DNA from: Rudaeicoccus suwonensis
GTDB taxonomy: Bacteria > Actinomycetota > Actinomycetes > Actinomycetales > Dermatophilaceae
DNA length: 64,000 bases
Direction of reading: 5' to 3'
NCBI RefSeq assembly: GCF_007829035.1
Contig: NZ_VIVQ01000001.1
Coordinates: forward strand, 124,001-188,000
Below, piece after piece: positions 16,194 to 24,872 of this stretch (within the stretch, counting starts at the first letter, position 1; the number at the start of each line of letters is the position of its first letter). Below the pieces are notes generated by a model, which did not search any database, had not been told where the DNA came from, and saw only the letters and a list, made by a program, of their open reading frames with translations. The position numbers and the translations under genes are program-made.

Positions 16194-17378
16194 ATGACCT
16201 CCGCCTACGTCTACGACGCCGTCCGCACACCCTTCGGCAGATATGCCGGCGCCCTCGCCGCCACCCGCCCCGACGATCTGGCCGCGCTCGTCGTCGGCGA
16301 ACAGGTGCGCCGCGCGCCCGGCCTCGACGGTGCCGCAGTCGACGAGGTCCTGCTGGGCAACGCCAATGGCGCAGGGGAGGAGAACCGCAATGTCGCACGT
16401 ATGGCGGTGCTCCTCGCCGGGCTGCCCGTCAGCGTGCCCGGTTCGACGATCAACCGGCTCTGCGGATCCAGCCTGGATGCCGTGATCGCCGGCTCACGCT
16501 CGATCGAGACTGGTGACGCAGAGGTGATCGTCGCCGGTGGTGTCGAGTCGATGACGCGTGCACCGCTTGTCATGCGCAAGCCCGAAAAGCCTTATGCAGC
16601 AGGTAATTCCGAACTCGTCTCGACCACCCTCGGTTGGCGCCTGGTGAATGCGCGAATGCAGCCGGAGTGGACGGTGTCGCTCGGCGAGGCAACCGAGCAA
16701 CTGCGCGAGAGATATGACGTCAGCCGTGAGCGGCAGGACGCCTTCGCCGCCCGATCGCACCGTCTCGCGGCAGCCGCCTGGGACGACGGCTTCTATGACG
16801 ACCAGATCGTGGGGGTGCCGGGCGTCGACCTCGAGCGCGACGAATCGATCCGCCCGACGAGCACGGTCGAAGCCCTCGCCGGTCTCAAGACGTCCTTCCG
16901 CAAGGAGAACGGCACCATCACCGCCGGCAATGCGTCGCCGCTCAACGACGGAGCGTCGGCGGTGCTGCTCGGTTCTGAGGGCGCGTCAGCGACGCTCCAA
17001 CTGCAGCCACTCGCGCGCATCGCCGGTCGCGGCGCCGCAGCGAACGAGCCGCAGTTCTTCGGATACGCACCGGTCGAGGCTGCGAACCGTGCTCTGGCGC
17101 GCGCTGGTATCACCTGGTCCGACGTGTCGCTGGTCGAGCTCAACGAAGCCTTCGCCGCGCAGTCGCTCGCGTGCATCGATGCCTGGGGCATCGACCCCGA
17201 GATCGTCAACATCTACGGAGGCGCGATCGCGATCGGCCATCCGTTGGGAGCCTCCGGCGGTCGCATCGTCGGAACCCTGGCGCGCGGTCTGCGCAAGACC
17301 GGCGGCCGGTATGGCGTCGCCGCCATCTGCATCGGTGTCGGGCAGGGTCTGGCGGTCGTGCTGGAGAACCAGGGCTGA
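16194..17378 (+). CDS. pcaF: 3-Oxoadipyl-CoA thiolase
   Basis: 394 residues. Thiolase family: acyl-enzyme cysteine in STINRLCGSSLDAV (about residue 90), GGVESMTRAP, NEAFAAQSL, GGAIAIGHPLGASGGRI with the catalytic histidine, and CIGVGQG with the second cysteine. It cleaves 3-oxoadipyl-CoA to succinyl-CoA and acetyl-CoA, completing the pathway. GAAAGGA precedes ATG. Last gene of the operon, 46 bases after pcaR. Confidence 0.93.
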   Translation: MTSAYVYDAVRTPFGRYAGALAATRPDDLAALVVGEQVRRAPGLDGAAVDEVLLGNANGAGEENRNVARMAVLLAGLPVSVPGSTINRLCGSSLDAVIAGSRSIETGDAEVIVAGGVESMTRAPLVMRKPEKPYAAGNSELVSTTLGWRLVNARMQPEWTVSLGEATEQLRERYDVSRERQDAFAARSHRLAAAAWDDGFYDDQIVGVPGVDLERDESIRPTSTVEALAGLKTSFRKENGTITAGNASPLNDGASAVLLGSEGASATLQLQPLARIAGRGAAANEPQFFGYAPVEAANRALARAGITWSDVSLVELNEAFAAQSLACIDAWGIDPEIVNIYGGAIAIGHPLGASGGRIVGTLARGLRKTGGRYGVAAICIGVGQGLAVVLENQG

Positions 17379-17452
17379 GCCGATCGGGACACGTACGGGC
17401 AACGGACCACTGAACGTAGAACCCGAGCCATCGCCAGTCGCCCGGGAGGCTC

Positions 17453-17468
17453 TCACCCCTAGGGGTGA
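17453..17468. promoter_or_regulatory. 16-bp perfect palindrome
   Basis: TCACCCCTAGGGGTGA, lying between pcaF and the Tat-exported protein gene. There is no spacer, so as RNA the loop would be poor; a protein binding site is more likely than a terminator. No regulator can be named. Confidence 0.3.
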
Positions 17469-17632
17469 CTTTGAGGTAAATGGTGCGTATTCACAGGGTG
17501 TTGGCAGCTTGCACCGGCTGAATGGCGGGGCCGGTCATCCACTCAGCGCAGCTGTGCCACCACAGCCTGTCGGACGGTCGGCGTCAGCGACGGAGGGCGT
17601 CGCTGTCGTGCGCACAACCCAGGGGAGTCATC

Positions 17633-18253
17633 GTGGCCGGTGCCGTCAGTCGTCGAACGCTGGCCAAAGGCGCCGCGTGGGCGACGCCGGTGCTGATCAT
17701 GGGGTCGGCAGCTCCTGCCCTGGCGGCGTCAGCCGTTCCCTTCGCGGTAACCCGGTCAACACTGTATGGAGTTGCCGGTTCGGGTAATGGCACCACGTGT
17801 GGCACAGGCACGGCCTTACTGGTGCAGAACGGCACAGGCGGAGCGGTTTCGGGCGGGACGAGTTCGAGCGCCGGCACTGGTGTCACCATCACCAACAACA
17901 CCGCCGCTGCCGCCACAGCCAGCGGTATCTTCCGGACGTTCCTTGCATCCGTGAGCGGCCTTGCGTTTACAGAACAATCGGGCTATACCTCTTGGTCCAC
18001 GCCCACGCAGACCGCCGTTACCTCCGTGATCGCTGGTGTTACGTACTACCAGTACATGTCGACCTACGCGGGGCCAGTGTCGGTTCCGGCCAGCGGTTCG
18101 GTTGTCGTCCCGTACTACTCCATCGGAAACACATGCCTTGTTGGCCCGGTGATCTTCACCGCTGGCCAAGCTACGGCGACGATCAACGGGACCACCTACC
18201 AGTCGCCCGCCGGCGGCTCCACCACGTGCACCTCGGCAGGCGGTTGCAAGTGA
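17633..18253 (+). CDS. Tat-exported Ser/Thr/Gly-rich protein
   Basis: 206 residues from GTG at 17633, which follows AGGGGAG. The N-terminus has a twin-arginine signal, SRRTLAKGAAWATPVLIMG, ending at a likely AxA site (APALAAS). The mature part is low-complexity, rich in Ser, Thr, Gly and Tyr, with four or more cysteines that could form disulfides (TTCGTG, NTCLVGP, TTCTSAGGCK). Such 'GAAWATPV' Tat proteins are common in this group of actinobacteria; function unknown. GC content is lower than in neighbours. Confidence 0.75.
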   Translation: MAGAVSRRTLAKGAAWATPVLIMGSAAPALAASAVPFAVTRSTLYGVAGSGNGTTCGTGTALLVQNGTGGAVSGGTSSSAGTGVTITNNTAAAATASGIFRTFLASVSGLAFTEQSGYTSWSTPTQTAVTSVIAGVTYYQYMSTYAGPVSVPASGSVVVPYYSIGNTCLVGPVIFTAGQATATINGTTYQSPAGGSTTCTSAGGCK

Positions 18254-18339
18254 GCACTTCTTGGCGGTAGCCGAGTTCGCTCGCACAGCGACATACCGCG
18301 TCGACGTCGTCCGGTGACTCACCAAGCGGCATGAGAAAA

Positions 18340-18371
18340 GTGGGCCCGGCACCCGACGGTGCCGAGCCCAC
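18340..18371 (-). terminator. Hairpin terminator after acyl-CoA dehydrogenase
   Basis: GTGGGC..GGCACC, four-base loop, GGTGCC..GCCCAC. On the minus strand it is followed by CTTTTC, a short U-run, so it ends the acyl-CoA dehydrogenase transcript. Confidence 0.75.
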
Positions 18372-18414
18372 CCGCAACTTCTGCCCGCAGCTCAGGGCGT
18401 ATCAGTGCCGCGGA

Positions 18415-20271
18415 TCAGAAGGCGTCCTCTGACAGTTCCATCAGGGACAGGTCGGTGGCTTCAGCCATGGCGCGTTCGGCGGTGATGCGGGGCAGCACGT
18501 TGGCGGCGAAGAACTTCGCGGCCGCGACCTTGCCCTGGTAGAACGCCTCGTCGGATCCGGCGTCGCCGGCCGTGAGGTGGCCCTGCGCGATCTCGGCGCT
18601 GCGCAACAACAGCCAGCCGATGATCACGTCGCCGGCAGCGAGCAGGAACCGCGTGGTGTTGAGCCCCACTCGATAGACCTGGTCCTGCTTGCCGGGCTCA
18701 AGCGCGGCCATCGAGGTCGTCGCCATCCACTCGGCGATGCCCTGCAGGTCGGCCACTGCGGTGCCGAGCAACTCGCGCTCGGTGGACAGCCCGTCGTGGC
18801 CGTCGCCGCCCTTGACGGTCTCCTGGATCAGTCCGGCCAGGTGCATCAGCGAGGCGAACTGGTCTTTGACGATCTTGCGGAAGAAGAAGTCGAGTCCCTG
18901 GATCGCCGTCGTGCCTTCATAGAGCGTGTCGATCTTGGCGTCGCGGACGTACTGCTCGATCGGGTAGTCCTGCAGGAAGCCGGAGCCGCCCAGCGTCTGC
19001 AGCGACTCGGTGCCCAGCAGCACCCAGGCCCGCTCGGAGCCGACACCCTTCACCACCGGCAGCAGCAGATCGTTGAGCTTGCCGGCCATCTCGGCCGGGG
19101 TGCCCGGCTCGGGCTCGGCGCCGGTACGCAGGAACTCCGCATCGACGATGTCCTGCTGTGCGGCGGTGAACAGCATCACCGAACGCAGACCCTCGGCATA
19201 TGCCTTCTGCAGCATCAGGCTGCGGCGGACATCCGGGTGATGGGTGATCGTGACACGCGGCGCGTCCTTGGCCGGGGTGGTCATGTCGGCGCCCTGGACG
19301 CGCTGCTTGGCGTAGTCGAGCGCATTGAGGTAACCGGTCGACAAAGTCGCAATCGCCTTGGTGCCCACCAGCATTCGCGCATGCTCGATGACCTTGAACA
19401 TCTGGGCGATGCCGTTGTGCTCATCGCCCAGCAGGGTGCCGACGGCCGGGATACCGTCGCCGAAGGTGACCTCGCACGTGGTCGAGACCTTCAGGCCCAT
19501 CTTGTGCTCGACGTTGGTGACGAAGGCACCGTTGCGCTCGCCGAGCTCACCGGTCTCGAGGTCGACGTGGAACTTCGGCACGACGAACAGCGACAGCCCC
19601 TTGGTGCCCGGGCCGGCGCCCTCGGGTCGCGCGAGGACGAAGTGGACGATGTTGTCGGTCATGTCCTGCTCGGCGGAGGTGATGAAGCGCTTCACGCCGG
19701 TGATGTGCCAGGTTCCGTCGGGCTGCTGCACCGCCTTGGTGCGACCTGCGCCGACGTCGGAGCCGGCGTCGGGCTCGGTGAGCACCATGGTCGCGCCCCA
19801 GCTGTGCTCGGCGACCAGCGCGGCGAGCTTCTGCTGCTCGGGGGTGCCGAGCACGTCCAGCAGCTTGGCGAAAGAGTAGGTCGCGGCATACATGCCGATG
19901 GCGGGGTTCGCACCGAGGACCAGCTCGTTCATGCCCCACTTCAGCGACGGCGGCACGACCGTGCCGCCCATCTTGGCCGGCAGGTCGACGTTGTAGAAGC
20001 CGGAGTCGACATACGCCTGGTAGGACTTCTTGAAGGCCTCGGGCAGCTGCACGCTCTTGGTCTGCGGGTCGTAGACCGGCGGAGTGCGGTCGCTGTCGAT
20101 GAGGCTCTCGCCGAGGTCGGTTTCGGCCAGGCGCGCGAGTTCCTTCAGCATCTCGCGGGCGGTGTCGACGTCGACCTCGTCATACGGGCCCTTGCCGAGC
20201 ACCTCGTCGCGGCCGAGGAGTTCGAACAGGTTGAACTCCAGATCGCGGACGTTGCTCTTGTAGTGGGACAT
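18415..20271 (-). CDS. Acyl-CoA dehydrogenase (long, FadE5-like)
   Basis: 618 residues. Flavin-binding and substrate motifs of acyl-CoA dehydrogenases are present: [58 protein letters not shown] and the C-terminal [34 protein letters not shown]. The extra 200 residues over the usual 380-400 match the FadE5/AidB-like class with an additional helical domain. It oxidises acyl-CoA to enoyl-CoA and passes electrons to ETF. ATG at 20271 follows GGAGGAG. Divergent from the P1-type peptidase gene. Confidence 0.92.
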   Translation of the reverse strand: MSHYKSNVRDLEFNLFELLGRDEVLGKGPYDEVDVDTAREMLKELARLAETDLGESLIDSDRTPPVYDPQTKSVQLPEAFKKSYQAYVDSGFYNVDLPAKMGGTVVPPSLKWGMNELVLGANPAIGMYAATYSFAKLLDVLGTPEQQKLAALVAEHSWGATMVLTEPDAGSDVGAGRTKAVQQPDGTWHITGVKRFITSAEQDMTDNIVHFVLARPEGAGPGTKGLSLFVVPKFHVDLETGELGERNGAFVTNVEHKMGLKVSTTCEVTFGDGIPAVGTLLGDEHNGIAQMFKVIEHARMLVGTKAIATLSTGYLNALDYAKQRVQGADMTTPAKDAPRVTITHHPDVRRSLMLQKAYAEGLRSVMLFTAAQQDIVDAEFLRTGAEPEPGTPAEMAGKLNDLLLPVVKGVGSERAWVLLGTESLQTLGGSGFLQDYPIEQYVRDAKIDTLYEGTTAIQGLDFFFRKIVKDQFASLMHLAGLIQETVKGGDGHDGLSTERELLGTAVADLQGIAEWMATTSMAALEPGKQDQVYRVGLNTTRFLLAAGDVIIGWLLLRSAEIAQGHLTAGDAGSDEAFYQGKVAAAKFFAANVLPRITAERAMAEATDLSLMELSEDAF

Positions 20272-20422
20272 GGCTCCTCCAGGAAAGACCGTGCGGCATG
20301 CGTGGATCCTCGCGACGGGAGGACCGACGTACGTGGTATTACTCACCAGTAACCATTGATTCTGCTACCGACCGGTAGAACAGCGCAACCCGGTCCACGT
20401 ACCGGCGTGTCACAGTGGGGGG

Positions 20423-21526
20423 ATGCGACCTGGGCCGACCAACTCCATCGTCGACGTGCCGGGGATCCGGGTGGGGCATGTCGATCGCGTCGGTGGCGGA
20501 TGGCTGACCGGCACGACGGTCGTGCTGCCGTGGGCAGACGGGGCGATGGCCGGTGTCGACGTGCGAGGTGGTGGCCCTGGCACCCGCGAGACCGACCTGC
20601 TCGATCCGCGCAACCTGGTGCAGCGCGTGCATGCCATCGTGCTCACAGGCGGTTCGGCATACGGTCTGGATGCCGCAGGCGGGGTGATGGCGGCGCTCGA
20701 AGCTGACGGCGTCGGGTTGCCCGTGCAACCGGGTGTGCGCGTGCCGATCGTGCCCGCGGCGGTGTGCTTCGACCTCGGGCGTGGCGGGTCGGCGTCGAAC
20801 CGGCCGGATGCCGATTTCGGTCGTCGTGCGTATGCCGCAGCATCCGCGGACGCACCCGCTCAGGGTTGCGCGGGGGCCGGTGCCGGTGCAGCAGCGGGTG
20901 GACTCAAGGGCGGAGTCGGGTCGGCGTCCGCGGTGCTTGCCGATGGTGCGGTCGTGGCAGCGCTGGTCGTCGTCAACGCGGCCGGTTCGTGTGTCGATCC
21001 TGCGACGGGCGAGCTGTATGCCGCGCGCTTCGGTCTGCCGGGTGAATTCGACGGCCTGCGGCGGCCGTCGGCTTCCGAACTGGCGGCTGCGCGGCAGTTG
21101 GCGCAGTCTCGTCCGCCCTCGTTGGGTGTCGGCCTGGCGACGACCCTGGCCGTCGTGGCCACCGATCACGCCTTGGACAAGGCGCAATGTCAGAAGCTCG
21201 CGGGCATCGGCCACGACGGTATGGCGCGCGCCATCCGTCCGGTGCACACGATGTTCGACGGCGACACGGTCTTCGCGCTCGCGACCGGTGGCCGCCCGGC
21301 GCCGGACGCGATGCAGCTGCACGAGTTGCTTGACGTCGGGGGCGATTGCGTGACGCGGGCGATCGGGCACGCGATGCTGGCGGCATCGAGCGTGGGACCT
21401 GCGTCGAGCGAGTCGACTGGTGGCTCGTCGGAGGCGTCGCCGGACGCCGAGGCGGGCTTGCCGGTGCCGGTGTCACTGCGCAGCTATCTCGACGCATTCC
21501 CCAGTGCGAAGGGTCACAATGACTGA
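20423..21526 (+). CDS. P1-family (S58, DmpA-like) aminopeptidase
   Basis: 367 residues. The family opening SIVDVPGIRVGHVD, followed by VLTGGSAYGLDAAGGVM and the self-cleavage region GGLKGGVGSAS, is that of DmpA-type N-terminal nucleophile hydrolases, which cut themselves before a Ser/Thr to give two chains. A possible cleavage is at G-S in GGVGSAS. The C-terminus contains a Ser/Gly-rich spacer. It overlaps the next gene by eight bases. Confidence 0.85.
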   Translation: MRPGPTNSIVDVPGIRVGHVDRVGGGWLTGTTVVLPWADGAMAGVDVRGGGPGTRETDLLDPRNLVQRVHAIVLTGGSAYGLDAAGGVMAALEADGVGLPVQPGVRVPIVPAAVCFDLGRGGSASNRPDADFGRRAYAAASADAPAQGCAGAGAGAAAGGLKGGVGSASAVLADGAVVAALVVVNAAGSCVDPATGELYAARFGLPGEFDGLRRPSASELAAARQLAQSRPPSLGVGLATTLAVVATDHALDKAQCQKLAGIGHDGMARAIRPVHTMFDGDTVFALATGGRPAPDAMQLHELLDVGGDCVTRAIGHAMLAASSVGPASSESTGGSSEASPDAEAGLPVPVSLRSYLDAFPSAKGHND

Positions 21527-22496
21527 CGTGACGGAGCAACTGCTGGAGGTGCGCATCGCCGTTGCGAGCGCGCAGGAGGCCGACTCGATCGCCCAGGTGC
21601 TGGTGCACGAACGCCTCGCGGCCTGTGTGCAGCAGCTGCCCGGGATGCGCTCGACATACCGCTGGCAGGGGCGCGTCGAAACCGCGACCGAGATCCTGGT
21701 GACCGCCAAGACGTCGACGGCGCACTTCGCGGGGCTTGCGCAACGGGTGCGAGAGCTGCATTCGTACGACGTGCCGGAGATCACCGCCATACAGCTCGGG
21801 CCGGTGGACGAGACGTATGCCGCATGGTGGCGCGCGGCCCTCCGACCCGATGACGGGATGCCGCAGTCACACGTGGAGACCGAGCGGAAGTTCACCCTCC
21901 CCGAGGGGCGGCCGGCGCCAGACGCTATGGAGTGGCCCGGTGTCGACGCGGTCGGTGAAGCGCAGCACCACCACCTGCAGGCGACGTATTTCGACACGAC
22001 CGACGTGCGTCTCGGCCGGCGCGGCATCACGCTGCGACGCCGCACCGGCGGCACCGACGAGGGCTGGCATCTGAAGCTGCCGCGTGACGAGGATTCACGC
22101 GTCGAGCAGTGGTTGCCGCTGGGGGCGCTCGGTGACGGCGAGGTCGTGCCGCGGGGGTTCGCGGGGCAGCTCACGGAGGTGCTGGCCGGTGAGCAGCTGC
22201 AGCCGGTGTGCGAGGTCGAGACGCGGCGGGTCGAACGCGAGGTGTCGGGCCGTGGCGTGGTGTTGGCGAGTGTGTGCGAGGACTACGTGTGGACCCGCAA
22301 CCTCATCGACTCGTCACTGGATCAGGCGTGGCGCGAGATGGAGGTCGAGTTGTCGCACGGGGGCATGGACTTCCTCGAGCGTGTCACGGCGCACCTGCGC
22401 GAATGCGGTGTCGCGCAGGCGTCGATCAGCTCCAAACTGCGAGCCGCGATGGGGTCGCTGCTGCGGACCGATGCAGTCGAGCAGGGTGTCTCGTGA
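21519..22496 (+). CDS. CutA-CYTH fusion protein
   Basis: 325 residues. Residues 1-108 are a CutA1 divalent-ion tolerance domain (VRIAVASAQEADSIAQVLVHERLAACVQQLPGMRSTYRW; SYDVPEITAI). Residues 118-320 are a CYTH phosphatase/cyclase-type domain with the ExExK signature E120-T-E122-R-K124 and further acidic/basic pairs (ITLRRRTGG, WHLKLPRDED, REMEVELSHG). CYTH enzymes act on triphosphates with a metal ion. ATG at 21519 overlaps the peptidase stop; no stop or frame break separates the domains. The Fur-family gene follows by GTGA overlap. Confidence 0.88.
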   Translation: MTDVTEQLLEVRIAVASAQEADSIAQVLVHERLAACVQQLPGMRSTYRWQGRVETATEILVTAKTSTAHFAGLAQRVRELHSYDVPEITAIQLGPVDETYAAWWRAALRPDDGMPQSHVETERKFTLPEGRPAPDAMEWPGVDAVGEAQHHHLQATYFDTTDVRLGRRGITLRRRTGGTDEGWHLKLPRDEDSRVEQWLPLGALGDGEVVPRGFAGQLTEVLAGEQLQPVCEVETRRVEREVSGRGVVLASVCEDYVWTRNLIDSSLDQAWREMEVELSHGGMDFLERVTAHLRECGVAQASISSKLRAAMGSLLRTDAVEQGVS

Positions 22497-23005
22497 GCGC
22501 GGGAAGTGGCGAAACGCCGGCAGTAGCAGCAGCTTTGGAGCAGTTGCGTGAGGCGGGGGAGCGCGTGACACCGGCTCGTCGGGCTGTGCTCGGAGTGCTG
22601 GACAAGTCGCGCGAACACCTCACCGCCGAGGATGTCGCTGCTCGGGTCGCTGGGGCTGAGCCGGGTGTGCACCGGGCGACGATCTATCGGTCGTTGCAGT
22701 CGCTGACCGAGCTGGGGCTGGTGGCGCACACGCATGTGCCGGGCTCGGCGACGATCTATCACCTGCGCGAATCGCCGGCTGCTCATGTGAGTCACGCGCA
22801 TCTGCAGTGCACGACGTGCGAGCGATTCTTCGATGCCCCGATGCGGTCGCTGGAACCACTGCGCGATCAGTTGCGCGACGAGATGGGGTTCACGATCGAC
22901 ATACAGCACGCGGCGTTGTTGGGAACGTGCGCGGACTGCCTTGCCGCCGAGGGCAGCGGCTCCTCTGACGCCCACGGTCAGCACGCTCACGGTCATCACG
23001 ACTGA
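22493..23005 (+). CDS. Fur-family metalloregulator (possibly Zur)
   Basis: 170 residues. Winged helix (RVTPARRAVLGVLDKSREHLTAEDVAARV; GVHRATIYRSLQSLTELGLV) then the metal domain HVSHAHLQCTTCERFF and a second cysteine pair CADC, together making the structural Zn site. The C-terminus is His-rich (DAHGQHAHGHHD), unusual and likely metal-binding. Coupling to a CutA-containing gene supports a zinc or other divalent metal role. GTG start overlaps the CutA-CYTH stop. Confidence 0.88.
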   Translation: MSAGSGETPAVAAALEQLREAGERVTPARRAVLGVLDKSREHLTAEDVAARVAGAEPGVHRATIYRSLQSLTELGLVAHTHVPGSATIYHLRESPAAHVSHAHLQCTTCERFFDAPMRSLEPLRDQLRDEMGFTIDIQHAALLGTCADCLAAEGSGSSDAHGQHAHGHHD

Positions 23006-23117
23006 GGCGACCACGCCTTCCCGCTTGTACGTGCGCTTGCCAAACCCTCCGCGATATTCGACGCGGCGGCACCTGTAACCGCCTTACCGGCGAACATCGC
23101 GGTCGGCGAGAGGCCCC

Positions 23118-23654
23118 TCATACAGTTGCAGCGGCTGTTGAGGTTGCTTGTTCAGCGGTCGCTGCCGATTCGGTGGCGCGGGATACCCGGATGGCGTCGC
23201 GTCGGGCGACTCGCTGCTCGTGCCGGATCTGAGCTTCGCGGTGACGGCGCACCTCCTCGACAGTGCGCGGGTGCAGTGCCGGCACGACCCTTGGTGTCCC
23301 CTCACCGTCGACCGCGACCATCACCAGGTATGCGGTAGCCACGTGCACCGGATCCGTGATCTCGTTCCATCGGGTCGCCTCGACGCGAACCCCGACCTCC
23401 ATCGAGGATCGGCCGGCCCAATTGACCTGGGCATTCACCGTCAGCACGTCGCCGACATGCACCGGTGCGAGAAAGTGCATCTCGTCCATCATGGCTGTCA
23501 CCGACGGCCCGCCCGAGTAGCGCGCGGACACTGTCCCTGCCGCGTCGTCGACGAGTTTCATCACGACGCCACCGTGCACCGTGCCCATCAGATTCGTGTC
23601 GTGCGCGCTCATGATGTGCGCGAGTGTCAACCTGGTGTCATCAGGTCGTGTCAC
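23118..23654 (-). CDS. Acyl-CoA thioesterase (hotdog fold)
   Basis: 178 residues. The hotdog thioesterase pattern is clear: IMSAHDTNLMGTVHGGVVMKLVDDAAG, MDEMHFLAPVHVGDVL, VNWAGRSSMEVGVRVEA. Homologues hydrolyse acyl-CoA to free acid and CoA. The last 40 residues are Ala/Arg/Thr-rich and probably unstructured. GTG start at 23654 is preceded by AAAGGA. Convergent with the Fur-family gene. Confidence 0.9.
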   Translation of the reverse strand: MTRPDDTRLTLAHIMSAHDTNLMGTVHGGVVMKLVDDAAGTVSARYSGGPSVTAMMDEMHFLAPVHVGDVLTVNAQVNWAGRSSMEVGVRVEATRWNEITDPVHVATAYLVMVAVDGEGTPRVVPALHPRTVEEVRRHREAQIRHEQRVARRDAIRVSRATESAATAEQATSTAAATV

Positions 23655-23807
23655 AGCATTCCTTTCAATCTGGGTATGACGAGAACGACGTCACGTATGA
23701 CGACGGCGGTCACCGTAATCCTCGAAAATACCGTGGTGGAAACGAGATTCGAATGAACACGCGGTGCACTGTTGGGGTGGACCTGACAAGGCCGACCGCT
23801 TTTGGAT

Positions 23808-23847
23808 ATTCGACGCCAGGGCAGGCATGGGCACCCTGGCGTCGAAT
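23808..23847 (-). terminator. Hairpin after nrdB
   Basis: Perfect 14-bp arms (ATTCGACGCCAGGG / CCCTGGCGTCGAAT) with a 12-base loop, 17 bases beyond the nrdB stop. No clear U-run, as is common in actinobacteria. Confidence 0.75.
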
Positions 23848-23864
23848 GTCGCAGCAGGGATTGC

Positions 23865-24872
23865 TCAGGATCCGGCCTGTGCGTTGACCTCGTAGCTGGT
23901 GTTCGTGGATTCGAAGAAGTTCACCAACTGCAGCGTGTCGTTGGCCGTCGCCATCCACTTGGCCGGATTGCTGACACCCCAGTGCGCGGCGAAGCCCAGC
24001 TCCTCCAATCGCCGGTCGGCCAGATATCGCACGTAGGTGTTGATGTAGTCGGCGTTGAGCCCGAGGATGCCGCGCGGGAGCAGGTCATGGTTGTAGCGCT
24101 CCTCCATCTCGACGGCATCCAGGACCATCTGGCGGATCTCGTCGGCGAACTCCTCCGTCTGCAGATCGGGATTCTCCTCCAGCACGGTCAGGATCAGGTT
24201 GATGCCGAACTTCAGGTGCAGCGACTCGTCGCGCACGATCCAGTCCATGAGCGACCCGAAGTTGCGCAGCAGATTCCGCTGCCGGAAGCTGAGCGCCACC
24301 ATGAACCCGCTGTAGAACCAAATCCCTTCCAGCACAACGTTGTACGCCACCAGGTTGCGCACGAAGTCACGCTTGCCCTCGGTGGTGGTGATGTCGAGCG
24401 TCTGCGATGCCATCCGCTCGATGTAGCGGACCTCGAATTCCTCCTTGGCCACCATCGAGGGGATGTCCGCGTGTGCGGCATACGCCTCGTCGCGGTTGAT
24501 CGGGAAGGTTTCGAGGACGTACTCGAACGCCATACAGTGGTTGGCCTCCTCCCACATCTGCTTGGCGAGGTAGAGGTGCGCCTCGGGCGCGTTGAGGTAG
24601 GGGTAGACGCCGAACGCCAGCGCCTTGTTGACCAGCAGTTCGTTGGGGTTGAAGTAACTCATCAGGAAGGTCACCGCGTGACGCTCCTCGTCGGTCATCC
24701 GCTCGAAGTCGGCAAGGTCTTCGCCCAGCTGAATCTCGTTGGGAAACCACGTGTTTGCGACGGCCTGGTTGTAGAGGTCGTAGGCCCACTGGTAGCGGAT
24801 CGGTTTCAGCAGCAGACCTTCCTGGATTCCCGTGCCGAGGATCGCGGTGGTCGGTGCGGCGGTGGATGTCAT
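23865..24872 (-). CDS. nrdB: Ribonucleotide reductase beta subunit, class Ic-like
   Basis: 335 residues. Ferritin-like R2 fold with metal ligands E78 (NPNELL), E109 and H112 (EEANHCMAF), then EGIWFYSGF and DESLHLKFG. Two points are unusual: the position of the radical tyrosine (four after H112) is F116, and the first carboxylate ligand, 31 residues before E109, is Glu rather than Asp. Both are hallmarks of class Ic R2 proteins, which use a Mn/Fe centre in place of a tyrosyl radical. Start overlaps the nrdA stop by ATGA. Confidence 0.92.
   Translation of the reverse strand: MTSTAAPTTAILGTGIQEGLLLKPIRYQWAYDLYNQAVANTWFPNEIQLGEDLADFERMTDEERHAVTFLMSYFNPNELLVNKALAFGVYPYLNAPEAHLYLAKQMWEEANHCMAFEYVLETFPINRDEAYAAHADIPSMVAKEEFEVRYIERMASQTLDITTTEGKRDFVRNLVAYNVVLEGIWFYSGFMVALSFRQRNLLRNFGSLMDWIVRDESLHLKFGINLILTVLEENPDLQTEEFADEIRQMVLDAVEMEERYNHDLLPRGILGLNADYINTYVRYLADRRLEELGFAAHWGVSNPAKWMATANDTLQLVNFFESTNTSYEVNAQAGS

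Noticed and set aside
18577-20352. 591-codon plus-strand open frame opposite the acyl-CoA dehydrogenase
   Set aside because: Antisense shadow: low-complexity composition, while the minus strand encodes a full dehydrogenase with all motifs.
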